DNA of 64,000 bases from Diphasiastrum complanatum (lineage: Eukaryota > Streptophyta > Lycopodiopsida > Lycopodiales > Lycopodiaceae), in assembly GCA_029204225.1 (NCBI GenBank), contig CM055100.1, positions 28,160,649 to 28,224,648 on the forward strand, in the 5' to 3' direction. Positions 63,445 to 64,000 of the stretch are shown in pieces; position 1 is the first letter of the stretch; every line of letters starts with the position of its first letter. Below the pieces are notes generated by a model. That model made no database searches and was not told where the DNA came from. It saw only the letters and a list, made by a program, of their open reading frames with translations. The translations under genes were made by a program, and so were the position numbers.

Positions 63445-64000
63445 ATGGATTCTCAAAGTAAAATCGGTCTTATCGCAGACAAGTTGAATGGATCCAATTA
63501 TCATTTATGAAAATTTAAGATGAACACCTTGCTAATCGCCAACGAGTTGTCAGATGTTGTTACAAATATCGAAGTGAAGTCTGAAGACAACACTGATGAC
63601 TCAAAATGGAAGTCAAAGGATGGTAAGGCTTTCGTGCTTATTATTCTCAATATATCAGATGCTCAGATTGGCCATGTAGCTGAAGCCAGAACTTTGAAAG
63701 AAGTTTGGAACATCCTGAGCTCACTATATGATGTGATAGACGTAGTTACTAAGTTACATCTTCGAAGGAAATTCTTCACACTCAAGATGTCAAATAATGA
63801 TTCTCTTCATAATCATATTAACCAGTTTAAAAATCTCTTGCAACAGATGGCCATTGTCGGATCAGTCATAGACAATCAAGACGCAATTATGACATTACTT
63901 TCAAGCTTGTCCTCTACATATGAGAACTGGATGATGATCATCACGACACACTCAGATTTAACTCTTACCAAAGTTATCACTATGTTGCTGCAAGAAGATA
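63445..64000 (+). CDS. Copia gag, partial, with one internal stop
   Basis: ATG at 63,445 opens MDSQSKIGLIADKLNGSNYH. A TGA at 63,508-63,510 replaces the tryptophan codon normal for Copia gag at this place. The frame then stays open to the right edge: KFKMNTLLIANELSDVV, LNISDAQIGHVAEARTLKEV, VTKLHLRRKFFTLKMSNNDS, MTLLSSLSSTYENWMMIITT. These are the typical UBN2 gag helices. The rest of the element lies outside the window. An intact copy elsewhere would be expected to carry TGG. Confidence 0.88.

Overview
ORGANISM AND SETTING. The window is nuclear DNA of a land plant. The only clear host gene is the 5' part of a plant-type squalene epoxidase (SQE) with introns. The rest is AT-rich and filled with nested, decayed plant LTR retrotransposons and very long CT/GA and TG microsatellites. 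Relic density and microsatellite length suggest a large, repeat-rich genome such as a fern, lycophyte or gymnosperm. That placement is inference; the species cannot be read from the sequence. There is no bacterial or organellar gene set.

LAYOUT. 1-1.2 kb: SQE exons 1-3 on the minus strand, running off the left edge, with a candidate TATA region. 2.6-6.1 kb: a structurally complete but internally deleted Copia element (LTRs, PBS, PPT, CAATG target duplication) whose one 414-aa frame joins gag-protease to the RNase H tail. 6.8-13 kb: decayed plus-strand relics (Gypsy gag, Copia LTR-gag-integrase, Copia RT). 13-20.3 kb: gene-poor DNA with TG and CT arrays, ending in a tandem duplication of a ~970-bp unit carrying two CT arrays. 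20.6-24.4 kb: possible DNA-transposon exons and an unexplained GC-rich zone of about 35 GTGGAT/ATCCAC half-sites. 25-28.5 kb: minus-strand Gypsy pol abutting a plus-strand Copia RT-RNase H and its 3' LTR. 30.1-30.9 kb: LTR, PBS and gag start of another Copia element, interrupted by element A.

ELEMENT A (30,946-37,866, minus) is a chromodomain Gypsy element with ACAAA target duplications and a pol deleted twice: the RT catalytic motif is gone, and so is the stretch from mid RNase H into integrase. A Copia 5' fragment sits inside it. 38-42.7 kb: minisatellites and a plus-strand Gypsy gag-protease relic. ELEMENT B, a relative of A, is split: a piece ending at 46.67 kb and a leader plus 5' LTR at 57.2-59.03 kb. 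The 10.5-kb ELEMENT C (46,674-57,212, minus, Athila/Tat-like) lies between them. C carries an extra ~600-codon third reading region downstream of integrase that I do not recognise. 59.6-64 kb: a minus-strand Copia RT-RNase H with two LTR copies meets, head to head, a plus-strand Copia 5' LTR and gag that runs off the right edge.

HOW IT FITS TOGETHER. Only SQE is a confident host gene (sterol and triterpene pathway). Most of the rest is explained by serial insertion, internal deletion and decay of Copia and Gypsy families. The features not explained by known families are the third reading region of element C, the GTGGATAATCCAC-motif zone, and the identical duplicated CT-array unit, which may be an assembly artefact. 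I found no CRISPR array, tRNA, rRNA or defence-like system.
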